64,000 nt of DNA, from assembly GCA_000470535.1 (NCBI GenBank), contig CBRG010000086.1:1-64000 (forward strand), written 5' to 3'. How positions within the stretch are numbered: the stretch's first letter is position 1; each line of letters begins with the position of its first letter. The notes beneath the pieces are model-generated. The model searched no databases, was not told the origin of the DNA, and was given only the letters and a program-made list of their open reading frames with translations. Source of the DNA: Streptomyces sp. AW19M42 (GTDB lineage Bacteria > Actinomycetota > Actinomycetes > Streptomycetales > Streptomycetaceae). This document shows positions 9,449-17,997 of the stretch, one piece after another. Both the position numbers and the translations under genes were made by a program.

Positions 9449-9460
9449 TTAACCGCTTAC
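9449..9460. promoter_or_regulatory. Candidate LacI-type operator and promoter of transporter operon
   Basis: TTAACCGCTTAC lies between a plausible -35 (TTGACG, 9437-9442) and a weak -10 (TAACTT, 9461-9466), 50 bp before the first permease start. AACCGCTTAC is shared exactly with the reverse strand of 6946-6957. Around it GTTAAC-C-GCTTAC forms an imperfect palindrome typical of LacI-family sites. Repressor occupancy here would block RNA polymerase. Confidence 0.55.
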
Positions 9461-9515
9461 TAACTTGCGGCCGCAGAAGGTTCACCACGCGCCACCCGGC
9501 CGAACAGGACGCACC

Positions 9516-10529
9516 ATGGCTGACACAGCACCCCCGCTGCCGAGGGAAAAACGGCGGCAGCGGGCCGATGAACCCGCCCCGCCCGAAGCCCGGACCGCTG
9601 CCGCGCCACACCGGCTGACGCTCGGGCAGCGGATCAAGCGCGACCGGGTGATGCTGCTGCTCACCCTGCCCGGACTGCTCTACTTCGTCGTCTTCCACTA
9701 CGTGCCGCTGCTCGGGTACGTGGTGGCGTTCCAGGACTACCAGCCGTACCTCGGCTACATGCACAGCCTCTGGGTCGGCTTCGCCAACTTCTCCTCGGCG
9801 TTCGGTGAACCCGCCTTCTGGAGCGCGACGTTCAACACCCTGGAGATCGCGCTCGTCCAGCTCGTGTTCTTCTTCCCGATCCCGGTCGCCCTGGCCCTGC
9901 TGCTCAACAGCATCGCGAGCGACCGCATCAGGCGGTTCGTGCAGAGCGTCGTCTATCTGCCGCACTTCATCGGCTGGGTCATCATCGTCTCGATCTTCCA
10001 GCAGATCCTGGGCGGCGCCGGGCTGCTGCCCGATGTGCTGGGCGGTCTGGGGCTGCCCCGCTACGACATGATGAGCGACCCCGACGCCTTCCCCTGGCTG
10101 CTGACCCTCCAGGTGGCCTGGAAGGACGCCGGCTGGGGCACGATCATCATCCTGGCCGCGCTCCTGAACATCGACCGGCAGAGCTACGAGGCCGCCGCGA
10201 TCGACGGCGCGGGTCCCCGGCGCCGGCTCTGGCACGTGACCCTGCCGGGCATCGCCCCCGTACTCATCCTGCTGCTGATCCTCAACCTCGGGCAGATCCT
10301 CTCCGTCGGCTTCGAGCAGATCCTGCTCCAGCGCGACGCGGTCGGCCCGGACGCCGGTGAGGTCCTCGACACGTACGTCTACTACCACGGCATCAAGGAC
10401 AACGACTGGGGCGTCGCCGCCGCCGTCGGACTCGTCAAGGCCGTCATCGGCACCGTACTCGTGCTGGGCGCGAACAAGCTCGCCCACCGACTCGGCCACG
10501 AAGGGGTGTACCGCGGTGCTGACCGCTGA
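9516..10529 (+). CDS. Carbohydrate ABC transporter permease, LplB type
   Basis: This 337-residue inner-membrane permease starts with a basic cytoplasmic tail (about 45 residues) followed by the LplB-type opening RVMLLLTLPGLLYFVVFHYVPLLGYVVAF. Six membrane segments are expected. The EAA coupling loop reads YEAAAIDGAGPRRRLWHVTLPGI. It forms the transmembrane channel with the next gene. ATG at 9516 is preferred, since the earlier in-frame ATG falls inside the promoter. No ATPase gene is nearby, so a shared ATPase of the MsiK kind is inferred. The stop lies 14 bases inside the next gene. Confidence 0.92.
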   Translation: MADTAPPLPREKRRQRADEPAPPEARTAAAPHRLTLGQRIKRDRVMLLLTLPGLLYFVVFHYVPLLGYVVAFQDYQPYLGYMHSLWVGFANFSSAFGEPAFWSATFNTLEIALVQLVFFFPIPVALALLLNSIASDRIRRFVQSVVYLPHFIGWVIIVSIFQQILGGAGLLPDVLGGLGLPRYDMMSDPDAFPWLLTLQVAWKDAGWGTIIILAALLNIDRQSYEAAAIDGAGPRRRLWHVTLPGIAPVLILLLILNLGQILSVGFEQILLQRDAVGPDAGEVLDTYVYYHGIKDNDWGVAAAVGLVKAVIGTVLVLGANKLAHRLGHEGVYRGADR

Positions 10530-11472
10530 AAAGACCCGCGCCACGTCCGCGACCACGGCGCCCACGCCCCGGCCGGCCCGGAAGAGCAGGACCGACGGCA
10601 GACCGCCGTGGATGGAACGCCCGACCCGGATGGGACAGACCGCCAAGGCGGTGGCCGTCGTCGTGGTCGTCCTCGCCGTCGCCTATCCGCTGGTCGGCGT
10701 CATCGGAACGAGCTTCGCCTCGCAGACGGACATCATCAGGGCCTCCGGCCTCGTCCTGTGGCCCGACCACCCCAACCTGGACGCCTACCGCACGATCTTC
10801 ACGGGCGGCGTCGTCACCCGGGCGCTGTTCGTCTCCGTGGGCATCACCGTGTTCGGCACCCTCGCCAGCCTGCTCGTCACTGTCGGCATGGCGTACGGAC
10901 TCTCCCGCCGCGAGGTCACCGGCTCCCGCCCCATCCTGATGATCGCCCTGTTCACCATGCTGTTCAACGCGGGCATCATCCCCAACTTCCTGCTGGTCAA
11001 GGGGCTCGGGCTGTACGACACCTACGCCGCGCTCGTCATGCCTACCCTGGTCAGCGCCTTCAACCTGGTCGTCCTGCGGTCCTTCTTCATGAACCTGCCG
11101 GACGAGCTGTACGACGCGGCGAAGGTCGACGGCGCCGGCGACCTCCGCATCCTGATGCGGATCGTCCTCCCGCTGTCCAAAGCGGTCCTCGCGGTGATCA
11201 GCCTCTTCTACGCGGTGACGTACTGGAACGCCTTCTTCAACTCGCTCCTGTACCTCAACGACTCCGACAAATGGCCGCTGCCCATGGTGCTGCGGACCTA
11301 CGTGCTCCAGGGCCAGAGCCTGAACTCGGCCTCGGCCGGCGAGGTGCTCGCCCCGCAGCAGGCCGTACAGATGGCGGTCCTGGTGATCGCCGTCGTACCG
11401 ATCCTCTGCGTCTATCCGTTCCTCCAGCGCTACTTCACCAAGGGCGTGCTCACCGGCGCCGTCAAGGGCTGA
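10516..11472 (+). CDS. Carbohydrate ABC transporter permease, YtcP/MalG type
   Basis: This 318-residue permease pairs with the preceding LplB-type protein. It has a hydrophilic N-terminus of about 40 residues, hydrophobic segments beginning AVAVVVVVLAVAYPLVGVIG, and the EAA loop YDAAKVDGAGDLRILMRIVLPLS. The GTG at 10516 with AAGGGG upstream is chosen, overlapping the previous gene by 14 bases. The C-terminus QRYFTKGVLTGAVKG is the usual ending of this permease class. It acts in uptake of an oligosaccharide, probably one produced by the PL8 lyase. Confidence 0.92.
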   Translation: MLTAEKTRATSATTAPTPRPARKSRTDGRPPWMERPTRMGQTAKAVAVVVVVLAVAYPLVGVIGTSFASQTDIIRASGLVLWPDHPNLDAYRTIFTGGVVTRALFVSVGITVFGTLASLLVTVGMAYGLSRREVTGSRPILMIALFTMLFNAGIIPNFLLVKGLGLYDTYAALVMPTLVSAFNLVVLRSFFMNLPDELYDAAKVDGAGDLRILMRIVLPLSKAVLAVISLFYAVTYWNAFFNSLLYLNDSDKWPLPMVLRTYVLQGQSLNSASAGEVLAPQQAVQMAVLVIAVVPILCVYPFLQRYFTKGVLTGAVKG

Positions 11473-11690
11473 CAGGGTGTCGGGCGACCTCCGGCCGGGC
11501 GGCCACGCCCCGGCACGCGCACTTCCCGCGTGGTCGTCGCTCACCAACGCTCCGCGTTGACTCCCTCCTCCGCCCTGGAACCGCCCGCACCGGACCGCGT
11601 CCGCTTCCCGGCCGGAGGACACCCGGCACCCTCTGAGCGCGACCACCGTCCCTCCCACTCCTTCCGCCCCCTTCTCCCAAGGAGACTCAG

Positions 11691-13364
11691 GTGCCGAGCT
11701 CAACCCCCGTCAACCGCAGAGCGCTGTTCCGCATGGGTGCGGGCATCGGTCTGGGACTGGCCGCCGCCCCGCTGCTCGCCGCCTGCGGCGACGGCGGCAC
11801 GACCGCCAAGGCCGAGGCCAAGAGCGCCTCGCTGCTCCCCGACACCGCGATCCGCAACATCGGTGTCAAGCCCGATCTGGCCGGCACCGCCGCCGGCGTC
11901 CCGCAGGGCTTCTTCAGCTACCCGGCCAAGCCCGTGCGGGCCACCAAGGGCGCACCGCTCAAGGGCGCCGAGCCGGTCAGTGCGACGATGGAGACGTTCT
12001 CGCCGCCGCCGCCCTCGCGCGGCCGGAACGCCGCCTGGCAGGAGATCGAGAAGCTGCTCGGAGCGCGGGTGGACATCACCGCCGTCCCCGCCGACGACTA
12101 CGGCACCAAGTTCTCCACCATGATCGCCAGCGACAGTCTGCCGGACCTCTTCATGTACCCGGAGGTCGGCGGCGTCGACAACAAGGCGGCCTTCCTGCGG
12201 GCCAAGTGCGCCGACCTGACCCCGTACCTCGCCGGGGACAAGGTCAAGGCCTACCCCAACCTGGCCGCGATCCCGAAGGGCGCCTGGCAGTCGGCCATCT
12301 TCGGCGGAAAGCTCTACGGCATCCCGATCGCGCGCACCGGCACCGGCGGCGCGGGCTTCTACCGGCACGACCTGTTCGAGGAGATCGGCATCACGAGCCT
12401 CGACCAGATCACCGGCCTCGACCGGTTCGTCGAGGCGTGCAAGGAGCTGACCCGCCCCAAGAAGGACCAGTACGCGATCATCGCGGGCGCAACCAACGTC
12501 CTCGCCATGTCGGCCGGCGCGCCCTACGCCTGGCGGATGGACGCCGGCACCGGCAAGTTCACCACCGACCTGGAGACCCCGGAGTTCCGTCACGCGGTGG
12601 AGACCGCCCGGTCGCTGTACAGGGCGGGCTGCTTCTACCCGGGCACCCTGCAGATGTCCGGGGCGCAGAAGGCGCAGTACACGGACATGTTCAAGAACGG
12701 CAAGGGCGCGTACGTCTACGACGGCATGCCCACCTATCTGGCGCCCGGGGTCGGCTACATCGCCGCGATGAAGGCCATCGACAAGAAGTACGACCCGAGG
12801 CCCTTCGTGCCGTTCGGCTCCTCTCCCGTCGCCTGGATGGACAACGTCAAGCTGGAGAACACCTACGTCAAGAACGCGTCCGGGGAGCGGGTGCGGCAGG
12901 TTCTCGCCCTGGCCGACTTCGCCGCGTCACCGTTCGGCAGCGAGGAATACACGCTCATCAACTACGGCGTCGAGGGCAAGGACTTCACCCGCGACGCGAA
13001 GGGCAACCCGGCGCTCACCAAGCAGGGCACCCAGGACGTCACCGTGCCCTGGAAGTTCATCTCCTCCGCCGTCCCGGCCATCTTCAGCGCCGACTCGCAG
13101 GACGGCGTCCGCCATGTGCACGAGGCGTTCACCAAGATGATCCCGATCATGGAGCAGGACCCCACACTCCAGTACTCCTCGCCCACCTGGGACTCCAAGG
13201 GCTACGGCAGCCTCTACACGCTCAAGCTGGACGCGCTCAAGGACATCATCTCCGGCCGCAAGCCCATGTCCGCCTACGACCGGCTGGTCAAGGACTACCT
13301 CGCCAAGGGCGCCGAGCAGGCCCGCGGTGAGTTCGAGGAAGCCGCCCAGAAGGGGAAGAAGTGA
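11691..13364 (+). CDS. Sugar ABC transporter substrate-binding lipoprotein
   Basis: This 557-residue binding protein has a twin-arginine motif (NRRALFRMGAG) followed by a lipobox LLAAC, so it is likely exported folded and then lipid-anchored. Its length is typical of the large LplA/LipO-type binding proteins that partner LplB/YtcP permeases. The GTG start at 11691 follows AAGGAGA. A 218-bp spacer separates it from the permeases, longer than elsewhere in the run, which may allow differential expression of the abundant binding protein. Its stop overlaps the GTG of the M1 peptidase. Confidence 0.92.
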   Translation: MPSSTPVNRRALFRMGAGIGLGLAAAPLLAACGDGGTTAKAEAKSASLLPDTAIRNIGVKPDLAGTAAGVPQGFFSYPAKPVRATKGAPLKGAEPVSATMETFSPPPPSRGRNAAWQEIEKLLGARVDITAVPADDYGTKFSTMIASDSLPDLFMYPEVGGVDNKAAFLRAKCADLTPYLAGDKVKAYPNLAAIPKGAWQSAIFGGKLYGIPIARTGTGGAGFYRHDLFEEIGITSLDQITGLDRFVEACKELTRPKKDQYAIIAGATNVLAMSAGAPYAWRMDAGTGKFTTDLETPEFRHAVETARSLYRAGCFYPGTLQMSGAQKAQYTDMFKNGKGAYVYDGMPTYLAPGVGYIAAMKAIDKKYDPRPFVPFGSSPVAWMDNVKLENTYVKNASGERVRQVLALADFAASPFGSEEYTLINYGVEGKDFTRDAKGNPALTKQGTQDVTVPWKFISSAVPAIFSADSQDGVRHVHEAFTKMIPIMEQDPTLQYSSPTWDSKGYGSLYTLKLDALKDIISGRKPMSAYDRLVKDYLAKGAEQARGEFEEAAQKGKK

Positions 13365-14827
13365 CGACCCGACGCGCAGCCCTCAGACTCGGCGGCGCGA
13401 CAGCCGCCGCGGCCGTCGCCCTACCGGCCCTCGGCCGGACCGCCGCCGCCCAGCCGCACCGCTTCGACCCGAAGCCCGGCTCGAACGGGGTCGGGGACCC
13501 GCTCTTCCCGACACTCGGCAACGGCGGCTACCAGGTCCTCCACTACGACCTGACCTTCGACCTCACCCCGGTCACGTACGACTTCTCCGGGACCGTGAAG
13601 ATCAACGCCAGAGCCACCCAGGACCTCTCCGCCTTCAACCTCGACACCGACGGCCACACCATCGACGCGGTGACGGTCTCCGGGCGCCCCGCCCGCTGGC
13701 AGCTCAAGCCGGGCCAGAGCGGCGAGGAGCTGACGGTCACCCCGGCGCGCCCGCTCCACGACGGACAGGCGTTCACCGTCGAGGTCGGCTACCGCGGCAA
13801 CGGCAAGGCGCCGCGGCTCGGCCTCACCGGCTGGAACTTCGGCACCGACGGCGGATTCGCCTCGGCCGCCCAGTCCTCGCGCGCCGACACCTTCCTGCCG
13901 TGCAACGACACCCCGTCCGACAAGGCGACGTGGACCTTCCACATCAGCGCGCCCAAGGGCTTCGTCGCCACCGCCAACGGCGAACTCACCCACCGGACCC
14001 GGCGCGCCGACGGCTCCGCGGTCTGGCACTTCGCCCTGCGCGAGCGGATGGCGACCGAGCTGATCGGCATCGCCGTCGTCAAAGGCACCTACCTGTACGG
14101 CACCAGCCACCGGGGCCTGCCGCTGCGGCACGTCGTGCCCCAGGGACAGGAGGAGAAGTACGGCCCGATCGTGGCCCGCACCCCCGACCATCTCGCCTGG
14201 CTGGAGGCGAGGTTCGGCCGCTACCCGTTCTCCGTCTACGGCGTCCACATCTACGACGGCTACACCGACGCCCTGGAGAACCAGACCCTGTCGCTGTTCT
14301 CCACCAACTGGTTCAAGCTCAACACCGACGGACAGCCCGGCTACGAGACCACCATGGTCCACGAGCTCGTCCACCAGTGGTTCGGGGACTCCGTCACCCC
14401 GAACGACTGGCAGCAGGCCTGGCTCAACGAGGGCCCCGCCGTGTACTACGCCGGTCTGTACGGCGAGGAACGCGGCTGGTCCGTCTTCGAGGGCAAGATG
14501 CGGACGACATACGAGAAACTCGACGCCGTCCGCGCGGCCGACGGCCCGCCCGGACTGCCGAAGGCGCTCGGCGGCACCAACATCTACGACGGCGGCGCAC
14601 TCGTGCTGTACGCCCTGAGCCTGCGGGCCGGCCGGCGGGTGTTCGACACGGTGATGCGCGAGTGGGTCAAGCGGTTCAAGGACTCCACCTACACCACCGA
14701 ACAGTTCATCCGGCACACCGTCGACGTCACCGGTGACCGGACCCTGGACCCCTTCCTGCGCGACTGGCTCTTCGGGGCCGTCAACCCGCCCATGCCCGGC
14801 CACCCCGACTGGAAGGCCACCGCGTGA
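13361..14827 (+). CDS. M1 family metallopeptidase, Tat-secreted
   Basis: This 488-residue zinc peptidase has a short Tat signal (TTRRAALRLGGATAAAAVALPA). The zinc motif is H334-E-L-V-H338 with Glu357 in WLNEGPA, and the substrate-recognition loop reads ALENQ (304-308) in place of GAMEN. It lacks the long C-terminal domain of full-size aminopeptidase N, as do other compact bacterial members. It is expected to trim peptides outside the cell. GTGA overlap with the binding-protein gene and with the next gene ties it to the sugar-uptake operon, which is an unusual partner for a peptidase. Confidence 0.9.
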   Translation: MTTRRAALRLGGATAAAAVALPALGRTAAAQPHRFDPKPGSNGVGDPLFPTLGNGGYQVLHYDLTFDLTPVTYDFSGTVKINARATQDLSAFNLDTDGHTIDAVTVSGRPARWQLKPGQSGEELTVTPARPLHDGQAFTVEVGYRGNGKAPRLGLTGWNFGTDGGFASAAQSSRADTFLPCNDTPSDKATWTFHISAPKGFVATANGELTHRTRRADGSAVWHFALRERMATELIGIAVVKGTYLYGTSHRGLPLRHVVPQGQEEKYGPIVARTPDHLAWLEARFGRYPFSVYGVHIYDGYTDALENQTLSLFSTNWFKLNTDGQPGYETTMVHELVHQWFGDSVTPNDWQQAWLNEGPAVYYAGLYGEERGWSVFEGKMRTTYEKLDAVRAADGPPGLPKALGGTNIYDGGALVLYALSLRAGRRVFDTVMREWVKRFKDSTYTTEQFIRHTVDVTGDRTLDPFLRDWLFGAVNPPMPGHPDWKATA

Positions 14828-17019
14828 ACCGCACCGTGAACGTCGTACGAGGAACCGCCGCTGCCGCCACCGCCGCATTCCTGGCCGCGCTGCTCACCGC
14901 CCCGGCCGCCCAGGCCGCACCCACCCGCACCCTGTACGCGGCCCCCGACGGCCGCGGCACCTCCTGCACCGTCAGCCGCCCCTGTACCCCGGAGGGGGCC
15001 CGTGCCCGGGCCCGCACCGAGAAGGGGCGCGACGTGCGCGTCCTCCTCAAGGACGGTACGTACCGGCTCGACGCGCCCCTCAAGCTGGGCCCGGACGACT
15101 CCGGCACCACCTGGTCCGCCGCTCCCGGCGCCCGGCCCGTCCTCTCCGGCGGACAGGACATCACCGGCTGGCACCGCAACGGCGACGGCACCTGGAGCGC
15201 CGACGTCCCCGCCGGGGTCACCCCGCGCCAGCTCTTCGTCGACGGCAGACGCGCCACCCGCGCCCGCGGCGAGGCCTGCGCGGCGAGCACCTGCGACGCC
15301 ACCGCCACCGGCATGACCGGCGCCGCCGCGACCGCAATCGCCCACTGGCAACGCGCCACCGACGCCGAAGCGGTCATCCGGGTCCGCTGGCGGAACTACC
15401 ACTGCCGGATCGCGGGCGTCAGCGGCGACACCATGACGTTCGTCCAGCCCTGCTGGACCAACTCCGCGAGCGGCACAGAGCGCACCGGACCCGCCTGGGA
15501 CTCCACCGCCGTCGACTCCACCCGGTACAGCGGTGTCGCCTTCTTCGAGAACGCCCCCGAACTCCTGGACCAGCCGGGCGAGTTCGTATCGGACTCGCAG
15601 GACCGCACCGTCACCTACCTGCCGCGCAAGGGCGAGGACATGCGCCGGGCGCGGACCGTCACCCCGCACACCGAACAACTGCTCGTCGTCGACGGTGCCC
15701 ATGACGTCACCGTCAGCGGGATCGGCTTCGCGTACGCGGCGTACCGGCAGCCCGGCACCGATGAGGGCTACGCGGGAACGCAAGCCGGTCTCACCCTGAC
15801 CGGAGCCACCGGCCCCGTCGACCACGCGGGCCGCTACTACACGAAGCCGGCCGCGGCGGTGACCGTCCGCGGCGGCCGGCACGTGCGCGTCGACAGCAGC
15901 CGGTTCAGCCATCTCGGCGGGGCCGGAGCGATCCTGGAGGCCGGTACCAAGGACAGCTCGCTGACCCGCTCGTCCTTCACCGACCTGTCCTCGGGCGCCG
16001 TGTACGTCGGAGACACCGAACCGATGCCGGAGGCGTCACTGGCGGGGAAGCGGAACACCGTCGCGTACAACACCATCAGCCGCTCAGGCGTCGAGTACAC
16101 CGACTCGGTGGGTATCTGGGCCGGTTACGAGGCGGGTCTGCGCGTCGACCACAACAGCCTGGACCACCTCCCGTACTCCGCGATCTCGGTCGGCTGGGGC
16201 TGGAACCAGCCCGAGGCCCAGAAGTCCGTACTGCGTGACAACAAGGTGACGGGCAACCGCATCACCGACGTCATGGAGGTCGCGCAGCAGCAGCACGACG
16301 GCGGCGCGATCTACACCCAGGGCGCACAGCCCGCAACCGTCCTCAGCGGCAACTACATCAACCGCTCCGCGTACGGCAACACCGAACGCGACGGGAACGG
16401 CATCTACCTCGACGAGCAGTCCTCGCACATCACCGTCGAGCGCAACGTCATCACCCGCATCGGCTACAAGTGGGTCTCGAACTGGGCGGACTACGGAATC
16501 CAGAACACCGCGCGCGGCAACTGGACCGACACCGCCGCCCCCGCCCTCGGCGGAACCGGCTCCGTCATGACGGACAACCTGACCGGCCTCGACCGGCTGC
16601 CCGCAGAGGCGCTCGCCGTCGCCGCACGGGCCGGCGCCCACGGCGGCCCGTGCGAGCAGCTCCGCACCGACCTGGCCCGCACCGGCACGGCCACCCAGTC
16701 CTCGACCGACGGAACGGCGACGGCGGCACTCGCCCTGGACGCCGACACCAACACGGACACCCGCACGCTCTCCGAGGCGGGCGCCTGGTGGCAGGCGGAC
16801 CTCGGCGCCGTCCGGCACGTCCGGCAGGTCGAGATCTGGAACGACGCCTCCGCCACGACGGCCGACTTCGACGTCGTCACGGATGACGGCAGCGTGCACG
16901 TCAGCGGCAAGGCGCTGCGCCCCACGCTGGTGAACCTGGACAGCCGGACCCGCACGGTGAGGATCGTGACGTCCGGTACGGGCCGGGTGGCCCTCTCCCA
17001 GGTGCTCGTCCACCCCTGA
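14824..17019 (+). CDS. Secreted right-handed beta-helix protein with discoidin domain
   Basis: This 731-residue exported protein has a signal peptide (residues 1-33, ending APAAQA). The start region with TLYAAPDGRGTSC and RPCTPEGARARARTEKGRDVRVLLKDGTYRL is typical of parallel beta-helix glycan-active proteins. The middle contains repeated coils (VRVDSSRFSHLGGAGAILEAG, LRVDHNSLDHLPYSAISVG). The C-terminal part (about 617-731) is an F5/8 type C (discoidin) carbohydrate-binding domain (GAWWQADLGAVRHVRQVEIWND). It could be a lyase, hydrolase or epimerase; the fold alone does not decide. It is the last gene of the plus-strand operon, coupled by GTGA. Confidence 0.85.
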   Translation: MNRTVNVVRGTAAAATAAFLAALLTAPAAQAAPTRTLYAAPDGRGTSCTVSRPCTPEGARARARTEKGRDVRVLLKDGTYRLDAPLKLGPDDSGTTWSAAPGARPVLSGGQDITGWHRNGDGTWSADVPAGVTPRQLFVDGRRATRARGEACAASTCDATATGMTGAAATAIAHWQRATDAEAVIRVRWRNYHCRIAGVSGDTMTFVQPCWTNSASGTERTGPAWDSTAVDSTRYSGVAFFENAPELLDQPGEFVSDSQDRTVTYLPRKGEDMRRARTVTPHTEQLLVVDGAHDVTVSGIGFAYAAYRQPGTDEGYAGTQAGLTLTGATGPVDHAGRYYTKPAAAVTVRGGRHVRVDSSRFSHLGGAGAILEAGTKDSSLTRSSFTDLSSGAVYVGDTEPMPEASLAGKRNTVAYNTISRSGVEYTDSVGIWAGYEAGLRVDHNSLDHLPYSAISVGWGWNQPEAQKSVLRDNKVTGNRITDVMEVAQQQHDGGAIYTQGAQPATVLSGNYINRSAYGNTERDGNGIYLDEQSSHITVERNVITRIGYKWVSNWADYGIQNTARGNWTDTAAPALGGTGSVMTDNLTGLDRLPAEALAVAARAGAHGGPCEQLRTDLARTGTATQSSTDGTATAALALDADTNTDTRTLSEAGAWWQADLGAVRHVRQVEIWNDASATTADFDVVTDDGSVHVSGKALRPTLVNLDSRTRTVRIVTSGTGRVALSQVLVHP

Positions 17020-17042
17020 CACCCGCCACCACCGCGCACACC

Positions 17043-17077
17043 GATCGCCGGACCGGCCCCGGGCCCGTCCGGCGATC
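17043..17077. terminator. Bidirectional hairpin between convergent genes
   Basis: GATCGCCGGAC (17043-17053) and GTCCGGCGATC (17067-17077) form a perfect 11-bp stem with a 13-base loop, between the beta-helix gene and the convergent TetR gene. Confidence 0.7.
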
Positions 17078-17105
17078 CGCGTCGTGCGCCCGCGGCCCGG
17101 GGCGC

Positions 17106-17831
17106 TCACTCCAGCCCGAAGGTGTCCGCCAGCATTGCGACCTGCGCGTCCAGCAGGGTGCTCCCGCTGTGTCCCATCCCCTCGAACTGGCCCGCGGCCT
17201 CCAGACCCACGGATCCGTGCAGCTGGGTCCAGGCGAGGAGCGCACCGGCCAGAGCTCCGGCAGCGTTCGCCGCACCGACGGCGGCATCCCCGGCGTACTC
17301 GGCCACCCAGCCGCCCACGGCCGGATCCCCGTCCAGCCAGGCCGCCATCTGCGCGACCACCGGCGCCACACCCGTCCCGGGCGTCCCGCCCGTGAACACC
17401 GGAAGGAACGGTCCGAGTACCGCGCGGGCCCGGTCCAGCGTGTCGGCGGGTGCGACATACCCCGGCACCGGCGCGCCCTGGATCAGGAGATACCGGTGCG
17501 GTTCCCCGACCGCCCAGGCCCGGTACGCCACCGCCAGCGCGTGCAGCCGCTCGCGCGGGCTCTGCGCGGCCGCCACCGACCGGGCGGCCGCCGCGCCGAT
17601 GGCCGCGGCGGCATCGTCGTACGCGTCCCTGATCAGCGCGTGCAGCAGGTCGTCGCGGCTGGCGAAGTAGCGGGAGAGCGCGGGCCCGGACAGGCCCATG
17701 TCCTTGGCGATCCGGGTGAGGGCAAGCGCCGCCACACCCCCGTCGGCCAGCTGCCGCAAGGCCGCTTCCTTGATCTCCGCCCGGGTCTGCTCCCGGTACC
17801 GGGCCCGCGGCCCCTGTTGCGCCTCGGCCAT
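17106..17831 (-). CDS. TetR/AcrR family regulator
   Basis: This 241-residue repressor has an N-terminal TetR helix-turn-helix (about residues 15-60; ALTRIAKDMGLSGPALSRYFASRDDLLHALI) and a C-terminal ligand domain of the Streptomyces type (AYRAWAVGEPHRYLLIQGAPVPGY). It is divergent from an NAD-dependent epimerase/dehydratase. The 166-bp gap between them carries two copies of a GTTA-N7-TAAC palindrome, so it probably represses both itself and the neighbour. The inducer is unknown. Confidence 0.9.
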   Translation of the reverse strand: MAEAQQGPRARYREQTRAEIKEAALRQLADGGVAALALTRIAKDMGLSGPALSRYFASRDDLLHALIRDAYDDAAAAIGAAAARSVAAAQSPRERLHALAVAYRAWAVGEPHRYLLIQGAPVPGYVAPADTLDRARAVLGPFLPVFTGGTPGTGVAPVVAQMAAWLDGDPAVGGWVAEYAGDAAVGAANAAGALAGALLAWTQLHGSVGLEAAGQFEGMGHSGSTLLDAQVAMLADTFGLE

Positions 17832-17863
17832 CCCCGGCCCCTTTCGCTAGGCAAGCTCACGTC

Positions 17864-17881
17864 AGTTACGGACTCTAACAG
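17864..17881. promoter_or_regulatory. Candidate TetR operator 1
   Basis: AGTTACGGACTCTAACAG contains the inverted repeat GTTA-N7-TAAC (17865-17879). It lies 33 bp upstream of the TetR start and matches operator 2 at 12 of 18 outer positions. Confidence 0.6.
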
Positions 17882-17907
17882 TCGCCATTGCGATGGTGCA
17901 TCGCGAG

Positions 17908-17925
17908 AGTTACAGTATCTAACAG
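17908..17925. promoter_or_regulatory. Candidate TetR operator 2
   Basis: AGTTACAGTATCTAACAG repeats operator 1 with identical outer arms (AGTTAC and TAACAG) 44 bp away in the same orientation. The palindromic core GTTA-N7-TAAC has the same spacing. It lies about 72 bp upstream of the epimerase start. Confidence 0.6.
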
Positions 17926-17997
17926 AAGTGACAAGCCATAGCGTTCGGCATGTGTGGAAGCGACCCGGGCGACCGTCCGCATCACAGGGAGTACGTC

